Counted from the stretch's first letter, positions 39,501 to 51,831 are shown. The stretch: 64,000 nucleotides of DNA from Paragonimus westermani (GCA_008508345.1 QNGE01003031.1:31711-95710), one strand, 5' to 3'. Numbers and translations are program-made. Notes: generated by a model from the sequence alone, not told the origin.

Positions 39501-41283
39501 CGCTTTTTTCTCCTGAATACGTGCCTCAAATCTGCGCTTGAATTCAAACACTGACAGATCCGAGTAGACCGTTCGACAGTGTGCAAACCCAGTTGCTAAA
39601 GAGTGTTTTCTGCTAATCAGCCGACTCATTGGATGCTGTACTGATGCTAGTTTCCTTGGGATGATCATTTCCGGTAGATCCAAGTATATTTCTTATAGGA
39701 GTTTGGGTCTGATCGGGATGTAAGATCTAGTCGCTTGTGATATGCCAGTAGAGCACTGAGAACTGCTCCGGTTTGCGTTACCTACCATTTGGGAGTCCTC
39801 GCAAAAACGCACTGATTATAGGCTGTTTTTACCCAGTGTCAATTTGAGACATTATGAGTCTCAATACTTCACTGGACGCCTCCGACTTTGGACAGACCAT
39901 ATACCTTCCCGAGAATGTGCTTTTTCAAAAATTTTGCCATGTATATTACTGGAACACGTGCTCAGATTCAAACAATATACGGCATAGTGTCACTTTTTTC
40001 TTAATGTAACAGGACGACGAGCTCACCAATCACAATCAATAGCTGCTGAGAAACTGACAATGCCTGTAGTAAAACGTGTAAAATAACTAGGCTTAAAAGG
40101 TAAGCTTGATTTTTTAATTTTGTTAACCGAAAAAACAGCTGTACCACAAACTCGACAATAGATCAGTAAGCAGGCACTATAGTATGTTCCACAGTAGAAA
40201 GACAAAGTAAGATGCAATGTATTCCTGAAGATTCTGTGGCATTGTTGGGAGTCAGGTAGAGCACTCTTTTTTAGGGTTCACATATTAAACTGAAGAGGAA
40301 TATTGGTAAACAATGCAACGGCAGCCTACTTGCTGGCTGAAAAGCGTGCCTAATCGAGAAAGTTAACTGAATACAGTAGCCTCTGTCTCCAGGAATACCA
40401 ACAAGCTCCTCGAGGTAATCCGTATGACTGGTAGACTGGTGTTACACCCACGATAGATCAAGGACTGTAGACCGCTGGGGGAGACACTCTGAAACGGATC
40501 CTATGAGCTCCACTGTTACTGTGTTACCTCCATACATCATCATTGTTTTACTGTGGCACGCAGACCTGAAATTACTCACTTAGACTGAGAGACACGGTTG
40601 TGCCTTGAACTTCGAGCTATTTACGGTTGGTGGCCCTGATGACCTCATGGCGACACTTGTTAAAGAAGGGGGTAGGTTTTAAGTTCAAGGTTTGACCCAC
40701 TTGTTTTACCTATGGTGTGCGTGATCGAGAATGTTCACTTGTATTACAGTCGTTTGTCTCCATATTTAAGAAAGGTGTCAGAAGCTGTTGAAAAGCACAG
40801 CCAAATTAACCTGAATTCAGTGGCGACCGAGACTCATTGCAGAACCGGTGGTTTACACCGACGCATAACAGAAGTATTTACACATCGAACAGGATTTGAA
40901 GAGCACATCACCACTCTGTTACAATGTGAAGCAGTATTACGTGTACTCGTAATCATTTATCATAATACAGCTGTGTTCTATTCTGTGGATTGATCTGCAC
41001 CTCTAAACTTGTTCAAACGTAGGGACTTACCTGAGGAGTACATGAACATATTTTCAGCTCTCTATTGTCATATTCCCACTCCGAGGTAACGTCCAGCATA
41101 TTCAGCATCAAGGTCGGAGTACCTCGAGACTGCCAGCTCTCAACATCTTCGTTCATTTTTGTTGCATGCGAAATGATAGAGAACTTTCTATGACACCCAC
41201 AAAACACCGGTAGTTAACTTCTTATGCGAAGTTGACATTCTGATTATGAAGCCTGTTTAGCATTACTGTTCGACAGTTTCCAA
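36535..41283. other. No gene recognised in 4.7 kb
   Basis: Frames at 38498-38848 (plus, 116 codons) and 39683-39462 (minus, 73 codons, basic, RKH/FKRRF-rich) are unassigned. The sequence around 38640-39040 is richer in GC than its surroundings and ends with an AATAAA-like motif, which might be an undetected repeat, but I found no second copy here. Confidence 0.4.
38146..38162. repeat. (TA)n microsatellite
   Basis: Eight or so TA units without interruption. Confidence 0.9.
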
Positions 41284-41730
41284 GTGGCACAGGAGAGTCT
41301 TACCCCCTGTAAGTCCTTCATGGTGGACTTCACAGCTTCAAAATGCAAAATGCTCCCTCACTGTTTAGTGAGAAACAATGAATATATGGAGATTGGTGAC
41401 CTGTTTGCATGTTTACGAAACCACATCACCAGTGGCGGAGGTATAGAATATGGAATGGGGATTTGTATGTTCACGACTTGGATAGCCTTTGCGGCGAAAT
41501 AATACTGCAGGGCAGAATAGCGTATATGAAAGTCACTCAGACATTTCATCGTCAATATAAATGTTGGATCATCCGTATGTTGTGGTGCCAACGGATGTCT
41601 GGTTGTGTGAGTCAAACGGGTTCACTCACACAATCTCATAAGTTGTATAGATTAAGACATTTGGTTCATGCATTTAAGATGCCAGTCAATCCTCGCCTAT
41701 ACCGAATGCTGTTTGCTAGTTAGTGAGATT
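41284..41730 (+). pseudogene. RTE-like LINE reverse transcriptase 3' remnant
   Basis: The 72-codon frame at 41284-41502 contains FTASKCKML and then NHITSGGGIEYGM. These correspond in order and spacing to the FAPSKCK...YLGSxITSGGGxE region that follows the catalytic YADD box in RTE-type LINEs, which are abundant in flatworms. After a stop and frame change, the frame at 41409-41723 ends with KLYRLRHLVHAFKMPVNPRL and then YRMLFAS. This parallels the conserved RLRWLGHVLRMP..RLP...LFA segment close to the C terminus. Only the last part of the polymerase is present, consistent with 5' truncation. Tryptophan and glycine of the WLGH core are lost. Confidence 0.65.
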
Positions 41731-43284
41731 CGTCCATGAGCCTGAGAGCTTTATGACCGAAACCGTCAATCCTAGAATTCGATGGAAAAGATGGTGTGTA
41801 GTCAGATTCAATATCAAAGATCTTATCGATGTTTGGGTGAGGTGCCACTGAAGTACTTGTAACCGTCAAAGAGAGACAATGTTAACTACAGAAAGCTGTC
41901 TCGTAGAAGCCTCCGTCCTCTCATTTGCAACGTGATTGCCTGTTTGCTCGATGTAGGCCCATTGACATTAATTGTTTAGTTCCGCCAATAGATCACTGTG
42001 CTTTAAGGCTCGCTTTTTCCCTCCAATTGAATACTTAAATTAGAGCCTGGGTTTTCCTCCCAGTCCATGGGTGTATAACCTAGCTGCTTTAACATCATGT
42101 ATTACCATTATTGTTGTTATCACTGTCCGTACTGTATTAACTACTGAGTTTTTTAACGGACTGTTTGATATGTGAAATGTTCTCACTACTTTTAACTGAA
42201 AAAAAAACTATAAGAGTGCCAGTAAACTTAATGGGAGAATTGTAGAGTAACAACTGTCGAGTTTCGTAATCCCCGTCTTTTCAATACTGGCTTGCTGTTG
42301 TAGTTACACCCAGTCCTTTGTAGAATCAACGTTGACCTACATTGATCATCCACTCTTCAGTGATCTGATCTCAGCATGATACAGCTGAGGATTGAGTTAC
42401 ATTGAAGTTGTCACAAACCGTCATTCTGGTAGGTTTCTCTTGAACTGAGAAACTTTATATCCCGAAAGATGTACTTGACCGGTAGGGATATGGTGAAATT
42501 TTGTCAAATGCAACAAACAGTCCACGTTGGTCATTGGGACAGCATGATAAAAAAGTTATTCTCAGATTCACATTTGAACGTCAAATCAATCTGTATCAGA
42601 TGAAGCGGAAATAAATATAACTTGCGACATTTGTGTACAGTTCAATTTGCTATGGTGGGCGAAACCAGAGAATGCTAGTATGCATATCACCACAAGCGGT
42701 ATCTTTTGTATTCACCGCACTTGACTAAAATCCAGTGGAGTTTTAATCTTAACAGTATCTGAATACGAGCTTACGCGATGCAGTAAGCAGTCACGTAGGA
42801 AACGTACGGAATTTTGAAAGCATTCCTTACATTTGAGAGCGGGCACATAATATGGATTTAAAGAGGTAACACAACAGTTTTGATAATCGATATGGAAGTG
42901 TTAGCTGTGTAAAATGCGCTGAAATGATGACAGTTGTAAAAGCATTCAAAAATTACACTGGAACTTAACTGTAAACTTTGAAGAGTGTAAGGCCGATGCA
43001 GTGACGAAAGACAGTGATGCCCGTATCGATACGAGAAATAAAAGAGGGCAGAACTGAACATTTTTGTGTTAAATTGTTGGAAGTCTTCTGAGTAATCAGC
43101 AATTGTGGCATGAGTTCCATTGAGGTAGTTCACCAAGTACGACAGAAGGCATATACCGCGATTATGAACAGGCTGACGAACGCTACTAGTTGTGAGTGAC
43201 AACAACTCAGCCGTAGGATATGTGAGTCAGAGCAGACTAATTTTCGACTTACGTCATTTGCGACTTAGTCGATTTTTAAAGGTA
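41731..43284. other. No gene recognised; possible 3' UTR of the RTE remnant
   Basis: The first few hundred bases may be decayed C terminus and 3' UTR of the preceding LINE remnant. The minus-strand frame 43205-42858 (115 codons) is Ser/Tyr/His-rich and unrecognised. Confidence 0.35.
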
Positions 43285-43563
43285 AGTTGAGAAAGACATG
43301 TTTCTTAGGAATCGTACGCACATCACCTTTGATCGGTCTTTTCTGGCCGTGAAGACCGACAAACGTTTCGAGATAGCCGTTGGCCAGCAACACCTCCTCT
43401 CCCTTCAAGCAGTCATAGGCACAGGTCGGTCGACCTTTTTGAAGTAGGACTGGTACCAGACCTCCTTGTTAAACAAACGAAACAAGCCAGAAAAAGTGTG
43501 AATACTGACCACTCCAGGTAGTCCTGTGGTGTATTCAGTATCACACTCACCCGTCCGGTTGTC
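43285..43563 (-). pseudogene. Coding-like minus-strand segment, frameshifted, family unknown
   Basis: On the minus strand, 43563-43408 is open for 52 codons (ends ...YFKKVDRPVPMTA, then stop). From about 43420 a second frame reads on through a varied, structured-looking sequence (CLKGEEVLLANGYLETF, then HGQKRPIKGDV) to about 43285. Joined by a single frameshift, the two would make about 90 residues with balanced composition, unlike the neighbouring noise. It lies directly next to a tRNA-derived repeat. It could be an exon of a decayed gene or part of an element; I do not recognise the family. Confidence 0.3.
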
Positions 43564-43616
43564 TAGTTAGTAAAGTGTTCAGAACAAATAAACTTTCAAG
43601 TTAACCATCACTCATA

Positions 43617-43850
43617 TTTGATCACAACTTTCGCATTCAGGTAGACTTTACAGCCAGGCTCTTTAGAAAAAAACACTGGGCTCGAATTTCACCCTCGTTA
43701 AAGCTCGTCAGTAGTGCATATCCCTGTCACGGCCGGGATTTGAACTCCGACCATGCTTTCATGAGGCGACCGTGTTGACCATTGTACCGTTGAACTCACG
43801 TTAAACACAACCAAATTATCATTCATCGCTCACAAGCGAAAGTAGACACA
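43617..43850 (-). repeat. tRNA-derived SINE-like repeat, best preserved copy
   Basis: On the minus strand the tRNA-like head includes TACAATGGTCAACACGGTCG (A-box region) and, about 40 bases on, GGAGTTCAAATCCC (B-box; plus-strand 43735-43748). The normal tRNA spacing is preserved. The tail follows: GATATGCACTACTGACGAGC, a T-rich stretch, and TCTACCTGAATGCGAAAGT at the 3' end. It has both boxes and so anchors the interpretation of the other, more damaged copies. Confidence 0.75.
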
Positions 43851-46800
43851 CTGCTGAGTTAAGATGAAAACCGACGAATACTTTGGTAGCTTAAAGGGTT
43901 CCATTAGCAAATCCGTTGTGCTTTCTAGTAGCTGTTACGACAAGCGTATCGCTTTCGATTGATAACAAAATATACACTGTTTTTGTTAGTAAAACAGTAG
44001 ACTAACCTGCTCTCACCGTACCCATTGTCTGTTAGTGGTTTCTCAGTAAAACATCCTTTACATCACTACACTGTCTATGGATCAAGGCAGATCAATGATA
44101 GTCCCGATTCTTGTGATATTCGAGCACAAAGACGGTCAGCACCTCTTTGTCCGATTCTTTCGAATGCTATCTGACTCTCCGAAAAGAGATGAAGATTTTC
44201 TTGGAAAACTTTCCTGTATCTCAGAGCTGAACCAGCTGAGTTCTGCTTACTCAGCTGTACCTACTTTGGGATCTATTTCATAAACTTCGGGTGTCTGTAG
44301 TCCTAACAACAGAACCGAATGAGCTCAAAATTAGTCTGAATTTTACCGATAAAATCACAAAGTAGACCGCATAGGTCATTGCAGTGTGTGGTTTAACGTT
44401 TTTGAGTATGCTCAGGGCTTGATCCACTCTTCCAATACAGAGTCCATGATCCGCTTCTGCATAGAAGTGACATGTGTGCCAGCCGCTTGGTTGCCATCTT
44501 TAAGCAGTCGCTCATTTAGATATCTTTCAAGATGCTCGAAAGTATTTTTACCCCTGATTAGCCGATTTCCAGTTGACAATCCTGCGACAAATCTTTAAAT
44601 GGATTGTCGTCCAGGTAGACAGAATTTATGCAGTATTCTACCGAATTTCGTCGACTACGACTAACATGCAGACTGTTGGCAAGTTCATCCAGAATAAAAG
44701 TAATCAAACTTGTGTTGACTCTGCTCATGTTCTGATTTCTGAGTCTCAAATATGTCCATTCCGATTATGAAAATAAAGGCATATTACCGAATCAATGCTT
44801 CATCTTCTGGTCGAAACAGATCTAAAGATTTGGTACAGGTAGATCGGGATATCGATCGGATTTATTACAGAAAATGTATGTCTCCGGTTGACCAGTTGGC
44901 GATGGCTCCAGTAGTCCATTATGTCACCCTCGTCCATTTATTGGACCGTGCAGGTTGGCCAGCGATCCGGTGAATTTGTGACCGTGTTAGATACGGTATT
45001 TGAGCAAACTGCTTTTGATGACGTAACACCAAGTCAAGCAGCATGTGTTAGATAGCCTGGGTGGTTTGTCAAGTGACTGATAAACTGGTAAAGCAAACAC
45101 AACTCCAGATCACCAGGTGTTTAACAGGCGATTGGCCACGCTACATTCAAGCTGGACACCGTCCTTACACTGCTGCTGGGCTAATTCACGTACAGAGGTC
45201 AAGCACACAGTGACAACACCAAGGACGTCAGAGGTCAGCCAGCGCACGCCCATATTACCTTCTATATTAAAGCATGAAATTTCTAGTGAGACGCCAAACT
45301 TACAAAGCACGGTCGACATGGCATACAGTTTCATATTGTCGAATGTCTCGATATGGCTGACCAAAGTAGCATGTCGTCGTGTCGCTCTGAGGCCCAGAAC
45401 TGGCGTACTGAAAACAATCATGTGTGAAAGATATATACACGTCAGCTTGTACCCTTGGTTACTGTCCGAACAAAACAACATGAACGGCACCTAACTACGA
45501 GCTACTTTTGATTACTGAACCATCGTCTAAGTATGAACAGTCCTCAGGTGATTATTTTTTCGCCCACCTGCACTGAATTCGTCGTTCCCAGAACCGAGTG
45601 AACAACCAAATATTCATGCCGATAGATGATTCACTTTTTGACAATGTGATACTAATTCTTCGCTAATCCAGTAAGAATTTAACGACAACTGTCATGTACT
45701 CGGTTACAAGCTAAGCTTGATAAGTAGACTGTAAACGAGTCATCATCAGCCGAGGTGAGACCATCAGTGTGACAACCGACACGCTGGAGCATCTACGTCC
45801 TGATGAAGTAATCTCGTTTGGTGATGCAACGTTTGCAACCTAAATGCAGCGGTGGGCAAACAGCCGATTACCTGAAGCAATAACCTGAGTTACCTAAACA
45901 ACCGCTCTTTCTAATAATCAGAAACGATTCTTACCATGTATGAGTTCACTAACTTGTCAACCACTGAGGCCAACGTTTCTCTCCTGTGCTCAGCAATTTT
46001 TGCGAGTAATGAATGAGCCTTATCATCATCGTCATCTTGAAGACTGGGCAATCAGGTGAGAGTTCTAACCACCGAATGACGATTATATTTGGTGCCAATC
46101 TTTGTCCTATCGTTTTACTCTCATTGGTAGGTTAGGCGAAAATGAATTCTGTCCTATGTTGAGGATTTGAGATTGATCAATGCGAATTCTTTGTTAGCCA
46201 GACTTTTGCGTAGTGTCGGTTGACAACATTTTTCTTGGCTCTTTTCGCAAATATAGCAACACATTGTGATCACATTTGGTCTATTTTTAAACGGTTAAAC
46301 ATGAACTGTGTAAGTTGCATAGGAATTGAGTATTCGGTAAGAGCCACAAGTAAAAATCGATCAACCGTGCAAAATGGCTGCATCTGGGTCATTACCGATG
46401 GTCAGTAAAGTGCAAATCACTTTCTGTGCAATACACTCCACTAGTGATAGAATTTCTACCAGTTGATCCAACACACATTAGGTTGGGTATAGAGTAGGCT
46501 GACACATCACGCTAGGTGAAGCAATTGAGACAGGTTGTGTTCAGTGAGCATTTTGACCAGATATGTATTTGAACTTGAGATCAGTTCACTCCAAATTCGT
46601 GCCTCTGGAGCACATATGTGGCACATATTTGACGGTGGATCAGCAACCCGAGTCATAAAAAGGATGCGGTTTGACTCAACTTTCTAATTATGAGTAAAGT
46701 TCACTTACTCCGAGAGTTCAAGTGGAAGTAGTTAGCCCCATTGGAGATACATTTGTAGTGGTGAAGACGCCGAGTAATATTAATACGGTTATCGGATTGA

Positions 46801-47904
46801 TCCTGGCTGTATCGATTTGGCATGCCATATGGGAAAACTCCTTCTTCTTGATAAAGTTGTCAACCTTTTTTGTACAGCTATTCATACAAGATGTGCGTTG
46901 TATAAACCAGAAAGTCATTCGAATTGAAAAATAACCGCACTAAACCACAGTGTAAACGAATCAAACCTGAAACTTCAGAATACTTAGTGAACTAAAACGA
47001 ACATCACAACTAAGACATGACATAAAGTGCCTCGATAGAAGAATAAGTTCAAGATGTTGACTAGTAACTCATGTGAGTCACGAGGCAAATGACAGATGGT
47101 CAGACTAGACTTCTGTGCTTATTGATCTTAGGGTAAAGAAGGAAATTTTCGGCCGCTCATCGGAATTACAAAAATTCCCAATCTAACTCTCGATTTTGGC
47201 TCGCATATTTGACATTTAATTTCATACAGGTTTTTGCGTATCTTTATTGAACAGTATGTTATGGCCACGGTAACGAAATATTGATCATTCCGTACCGCTA
47301 AAGCAAAAGTGAATCTCATCGGAAGCCTAGCCAGCAAGTTCGAGCTTAATTGTGATAGTGTACTCCAGATCTTACAACATGATTCTCCAAAAGGCAGCCA
47401 ACTGGTGCCTTCAGGACACAATAACGAATCATTAGCCCGAAAGGTATTACGTAGATCATATACAGTAGAGAAATAAACTGCCTACCACTACATAGGATTT
47501 CAGGATCATTTAATGACTGGAACAACAGGGAAGGAACTCAACAAAACTTGTGTGTAGCTGCGCGTCAAGCTTACTGAAATCTGAAATGTATCTCTTCAGT
47601 TAAAGAAAAACCGACCTTCTTACCATATACTTGAAACCGCCAAAATGTTGCCGGCTTAAATACCTAATAAAGATCAGCATGTCTGCAGGTTGATGAGAGC
47701 ACGTTCTGTGTTTCGACAGGCAAGTAATTCGTGTGATGCACTGACTATTTGTCTACGTATTTCGAAGTTTTTATTTCATAGTATCGCTGGATAAGGAAGT
47801 GGCAAACTTCAAATACCATTTCGTTGTGAAATTGAATTTTACACGCTGAACAACCTATATGGACTGAAAAGTACATTGCTTATCTGAGCTCATCCACAAG
47901 AGGT
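43851..47904. other. No gene recognised in 4 kb
   Basis: Unassigned frames include 44077-44283 (plus), 44386-44598 (plus) and the opposed pair 45117-45494 (plus) and 45490-45110 (minus). The minus member ends with a Cys-spaced segment (ELAQQQCKDGVQLECSVANR) that vaguely recalls galactose-lectin (SUEL) domains. The minus frame 47421-47128 starts CPEGTSWLPFGESCCKI, vaguely like a C-type lectin start. Neither is supported further. Confidence 0.35.
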
Positions 47905-48160
47905 GGCTAGTCGTTGTTTGATCGCCTCCATCACATTCATGTATTTCGTCCTGTTGGCTAAAACAAACCAAATCGTCAAAGTCTCACAGTAGTTTCATCC
48001 GATTCACCCAGTTTTTGGGTGAGTACAAAACACAACCAAATCTACACCATGGCCCTAGCCGATGTGACCACAACCTTTCTGTTCTCTCTTCATGTGGTGT
48101 ACACCTATTGTGATTATTCGAAAACAACCAGGATGGCCACTGCTCTGCCACTGAAATTAA
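47905..48160 (+). pseudogene. Possible Ty3/gypsy integrase core remnant
   Basis: At 47917 the plus strand reads FDRLHHIHVFRPVG, resembling the FDHIHVDIVGPLP start of the gypsy integrase catalytic core. At about 48095-48155 it reads YTYCDYSKTTRMATALPLK, resembling the following YLLTCVDRFTRWPEAIPL. The two lie about 100 bp further apart than in a normal integrase, so an insertion or coincidence is needed. The first catalytic Asp (HVD) is not preserved. Low confidence. Confidence 0.3.
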
Positions 48161-49875
48161 GTAACGTTTGAAAATCGGCGTGGCAATTATCAGTAACTAG
48201 GTTGAAAAGAAAAACGTTACCAATACGTCATCACACTGAGTATTTTAACCCCCCCCTCTAGTGACCCTCCCCAGGAATGTTGTAGTTTAAATCAAACTAA
48301 CAAAGGCATAGCAATCACGTGAGGTCTATCATGACGTTGCTCCTGAAGTTGTTTTTTGCGGTCCATTTAGTGAGAGCATATTAAACACGACGTTCAAACT
48401 GTTTGGGTTTGTTCGCACCATGTTCGGCACACATATTTTACTATGTTACAGTTAATGCGTTCTGTCTGTCTAGCAGTGTGATGCTTACAGAGCTATATTT
48501 AAGTTGTTATTTATGTCCCTGTAATCCCCACAAGGCTTCCCCCGAAAAAACTTTACTTCTACTGTTAAATATCTGCACACGAATTTGGATTTGCTTATGA
48601 ATTGTGTATAAACTGTGAACCCAATGGTGCACTTTCGGAAGGTCTGGGAGACATAAGAACCTTCAGCTCCATGAAAACGTCAAAACGGAGGTCCGTGGAC
48701 CTCTGAGGGGTTCATACGGTACTAAAAGAAATGAATATAAACTTCTTTATTCCTAAGCGTGTAGGTCTGTACAGGAGGGAGAACGATTTTTTTACACGCA
48801 GAGAATTAAATCAAGGCGAGGTATTTTTAACCAACTGACCTGGATATGTGGAAACGGACTAGCTTTCATTACTTCCTCTGACGGAGGGAGATGCTGCAAC
48901 CTCAACTAAGTGACTCATGTAATCTAGCACAAGGTGAGTAAGTTCTCTTATTACTTAGGCATGAGATTAACCTAATAGCGTGTGCTGGGTATAATCGTAC
49001 TACCCGAGAGCAATGCGTATATCACACCAGTCAAGCACTATAGGGTTGATTCGGAAAAATCTACTGACAACTTTTCACGAATGACTGAAGTCTTTAGATG
49101 CGACGTCTGGTAAACAGCTACACCATCTCCTTTATCAATCTTTTACCAGTGAGACCCACCGTCCCATAAGGGATGGAACACTCGCTGTTCCGTCTTTTTT
49201 TCCATTCCGAAGCCTTTCCGGTTATGGTGTGAAATCTCATTAGTGTAACGGTGGTGCCAGCAAACAATCTAACAGTGTGTGTATACTGGTCGAATTTATT
49301 CGAGAAGAATTAGTCAGTGAAAATACTTCCAATGAGCTCGTCTTAGTGTGTTACTTAGGAGCGAAAGGCGGACGAGTGGTGACTAATCAGTAGAAGTTGA
49401 GCTCACTTAAACTCCAACAATCAAATTGGCAAGAGAACAACGAAAAATAGCAAAGGTATAGTGAATTGATTGCATCAGCTGAAACCTCGACTGATGCAAA
49501 TTGTGCATATATGTACTAGTTTCTGTGTATCATCGTCAACTAGTACACCTAAGTTAGCATACAAATCGGAATGAACAGAAAGAGGAGCAAACTATGCTGG
49601 TCGGCTTCAAGTTAGGCAGATCAGCTGCCAAATAAACCGTAGTAGACCCGGCACCCAGCAAGTAACCAAATTTATTCGAAGCAAACATATCATGTGCGTT
49701 TCTGACAGACTTAGTCTGGTGATGGAACAATTGCATAACTGCTTTCATGATACTCTCTTCCATTGTATTCACTTAAACACATGCCTTTGCATACTGTGCA
49801 TCTGCAGGTTTCTACCTCAATGAAAGAAAAAACCTATTTGAGTTCAATCTAACATCCATATATTAAGCACTCACA
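48161..49875. other. No gene recognised
   Basis: Short frames only (for example 48403-48600 and, on the minus strand, 49772-49554). No repeat or domain match was seen. Confidence 0.4.
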
Positions 49876-50580
49876 CGAACACTGTATTTGATGCGAATCT
49901 AGTATTTGCATTGATCACATATTTTGGTTCTCAGCTGCAGAAAAACAACCAAACGTAGTATTACTATGAAAACCAGGATTTTCGCTGATTTTGAATGTGT
50001 ACTTCGAAATTAACCGAATTCCTAATTGTGAACTCCATCGTTTACCCATATTTGTTTGCTTCAAGCAGGGGCAGAAGCAGTAAGGTTTGTATGCTGTTAT
50101 TGTGGGATCGTACGTTCTGAGTGAACTGGTGTTGTGAACTAAGACTGCGGAGAGCGTAAGGGTTGTTTATTCAGAACAGAACTGAGCAGTGGCGTGGGTG
50201 GCAACTGTGACATTCTGAGACGGATGTCGTAGGCGGATAAGTGTTTTTTTGTAGTCATGTTGAAGCATATAGCCCATATATTAATTTTCTGAATAAATAA
50301 CCCTTGCACCCTCCGGAGTCTTAGTTCACAACACCAGTTCACTCAGAACGTACGATCCCACAATAACAGCATACAAACCTTACTGCTTCTGCCCCTGCTT
50401 GAAGCAAACAAATATGGGTAAACGATGGAGCTCACGATTAGGTTAATTTCGAATTACACATTCAAAATCAGCGGAAATCCTGGTTGTCATAGTAATACTA
50501 CATTTGGTTTTTCTCCTGCAGCTGAGAACCAAAATATGTGATCAATGCAAATACTAGATTCGCATCAAATACAGTGTTCG
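49876..50580. repeat. Large imperfect inverted repeat (fold-back) centred on a family-B LTR
   Basis: The left arm (49876-50176, about 300 bp) is the reverse complement of the right arm (50287-50580), with scattered substitutions and small indels. The loop is 110 bp. Easily checked landmarks are CGAACACTGTATTTGATGCG at the left end against its complement ending at 50580, and the block around GCTTCAAGCAGGGGCAGAAG against its complement at about 50382-50402. The inner ends of the arms are the 3' end of an LTR and the outer parts are its flank. Transcription would give a long hairpin RNA. Confidence 0.95.
50172..50330 (+). mobile_element. Family-B LTR, 3' part, inside the fold-back
   Basis: Matches the 3' half of the LTR at 53986-54365: ACTGAGCAGTGGCGTG, the CTGAGACGGATGTCGTAGGC block, TGTTTTTTTGTAGTC and the AATAAA-containing end running to TTAGTTCACA at 50330. 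The 5' half of the LTR is absent. It is replaced by an inverted copy of the LTR end and flank (the left arm). Confidence 0.7.
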
Positions 50581-50646
50581 CAATCTTGGTTCACGACGCA
50601 AGCATCTAGTTAACAGTAGCTAAACATCATGCCTTGTTAAATTTGG

Positions 50647-50745
50647 CGTTCGCATTCATCCAGACTTTTCAGTTGGTTTTTTTAAGGAATAAAAGACTTG
50701 TGTGCCGCTCTTGACGGAGTTTATCAGCACTGTGTGCCTTCAAGA
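50647..50745 (-). repeat. tRNA-derived SINE-like repeat, tail fragment
   Basis: The plus strand TTCGCATTCATCCAGACTTT, then a T-rich block, then TTTATCAGCACTGTGTGCC aligns with the tail of the 43.6-kb copy. The tRNA-like head is missing. Confidence 0.45.
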
Positions 50746-51831
50746 CTGCTTAAAAAGAGCCTATGTTGCTTACATTCCTAGGAAGTTATCCACAGCGGAA
50801 AAATACGCAGACCGGTCAATGCACATTTAGTTGTGGATCTTCTCCAATAATATGCTAGAGAGGAGTGCGGTGCATACTAACTGAACAACTGCACAGATTT
50901 GCACCTTAGATGGTGACTTACGCCACACAATGCGAATGTATTTTCATGGGTTTTATCTGAAAAAATTTATAAGGATCATTGCAACTAAAGTGCAGAGCAT
51001 ACCGCAGTTCATAGCTACCAAGATAACAGTAATCTTATGACCGTTATTCAGAGGAACGAACTACGTCAAGCCATTGAATATGTCTTAAGATTAGCTGCTG
51101 CCGTATATCTTATGTCACAAACTCAGTGGTCGTACACAGAAGGGAAGAGTCCACACATCCACAACGTATACACAACATCTCGTCCATTAAAGTAAGCGTA
51201 GTTTTTGAACGTAAATAGGGTTGCAGAACATCGTATGCTAGTACAACTGAAAAACAGCTTGGAGTTGGGGTGACCAAGTGATTACATAACTGGTTAAACA
51301 GCACGCTTATTCAGGCATCGAACAGCCTGAAAATTAGAGTTAGAAGCAGCCGGCGTCATCAGTAGCGAAACATCTTGCGGTGATGCAAAGCGATTAGCTG
51401 AAAAGTCAATGGGAATATGGAAGTTGTGACCAACTATAAGTGATGTTCAGTTTATGCTATCAGAAAGTCTGTACTTTTTACCAGTGACGCAACATGTGTT
51501 TGATCCAGTCCATGAGTGTCCAACCACAAACGTTCGACGTTATACTCCAATTTAAGTAAGCGCTTGTTACGGTCAACAGAGACAGTTGCAACCGGATATC
51601 CCTATGCAGTTTTACGATTACCAGCGGAATTGTAACTTCACTGTTAGGCCATTCGTTTGGAATGGCTTGGAATGTTGTATGATTGACCCATCTTCCGTAA
51701 ACATCGGTAATAATGTAACAAAATTTTCTCGAGTGAAGACCATTTAATTCAAGTTTGCAGCCAAAAATGGCAGTTTTAATTATCATACCAATGACGGTTT
51801 CACCACCATCTCAAGACCTAATGCTTTATTG
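50746..51831. other. No gene recognised
   Basis: The minus-strand frame 51786-51478 (102 codons, several Trp) is the most protein-like but matches no family I know. Confidence 0.4.

Noticed and set aside
47128..47421. Minus-strand frame starting like a C-type lectin domain (CPEGTSWLPFGESCCKI)
   Set aside because: Only the first 17 residues resemble the family; later conserved Cys and WIGL-type positions are absent.
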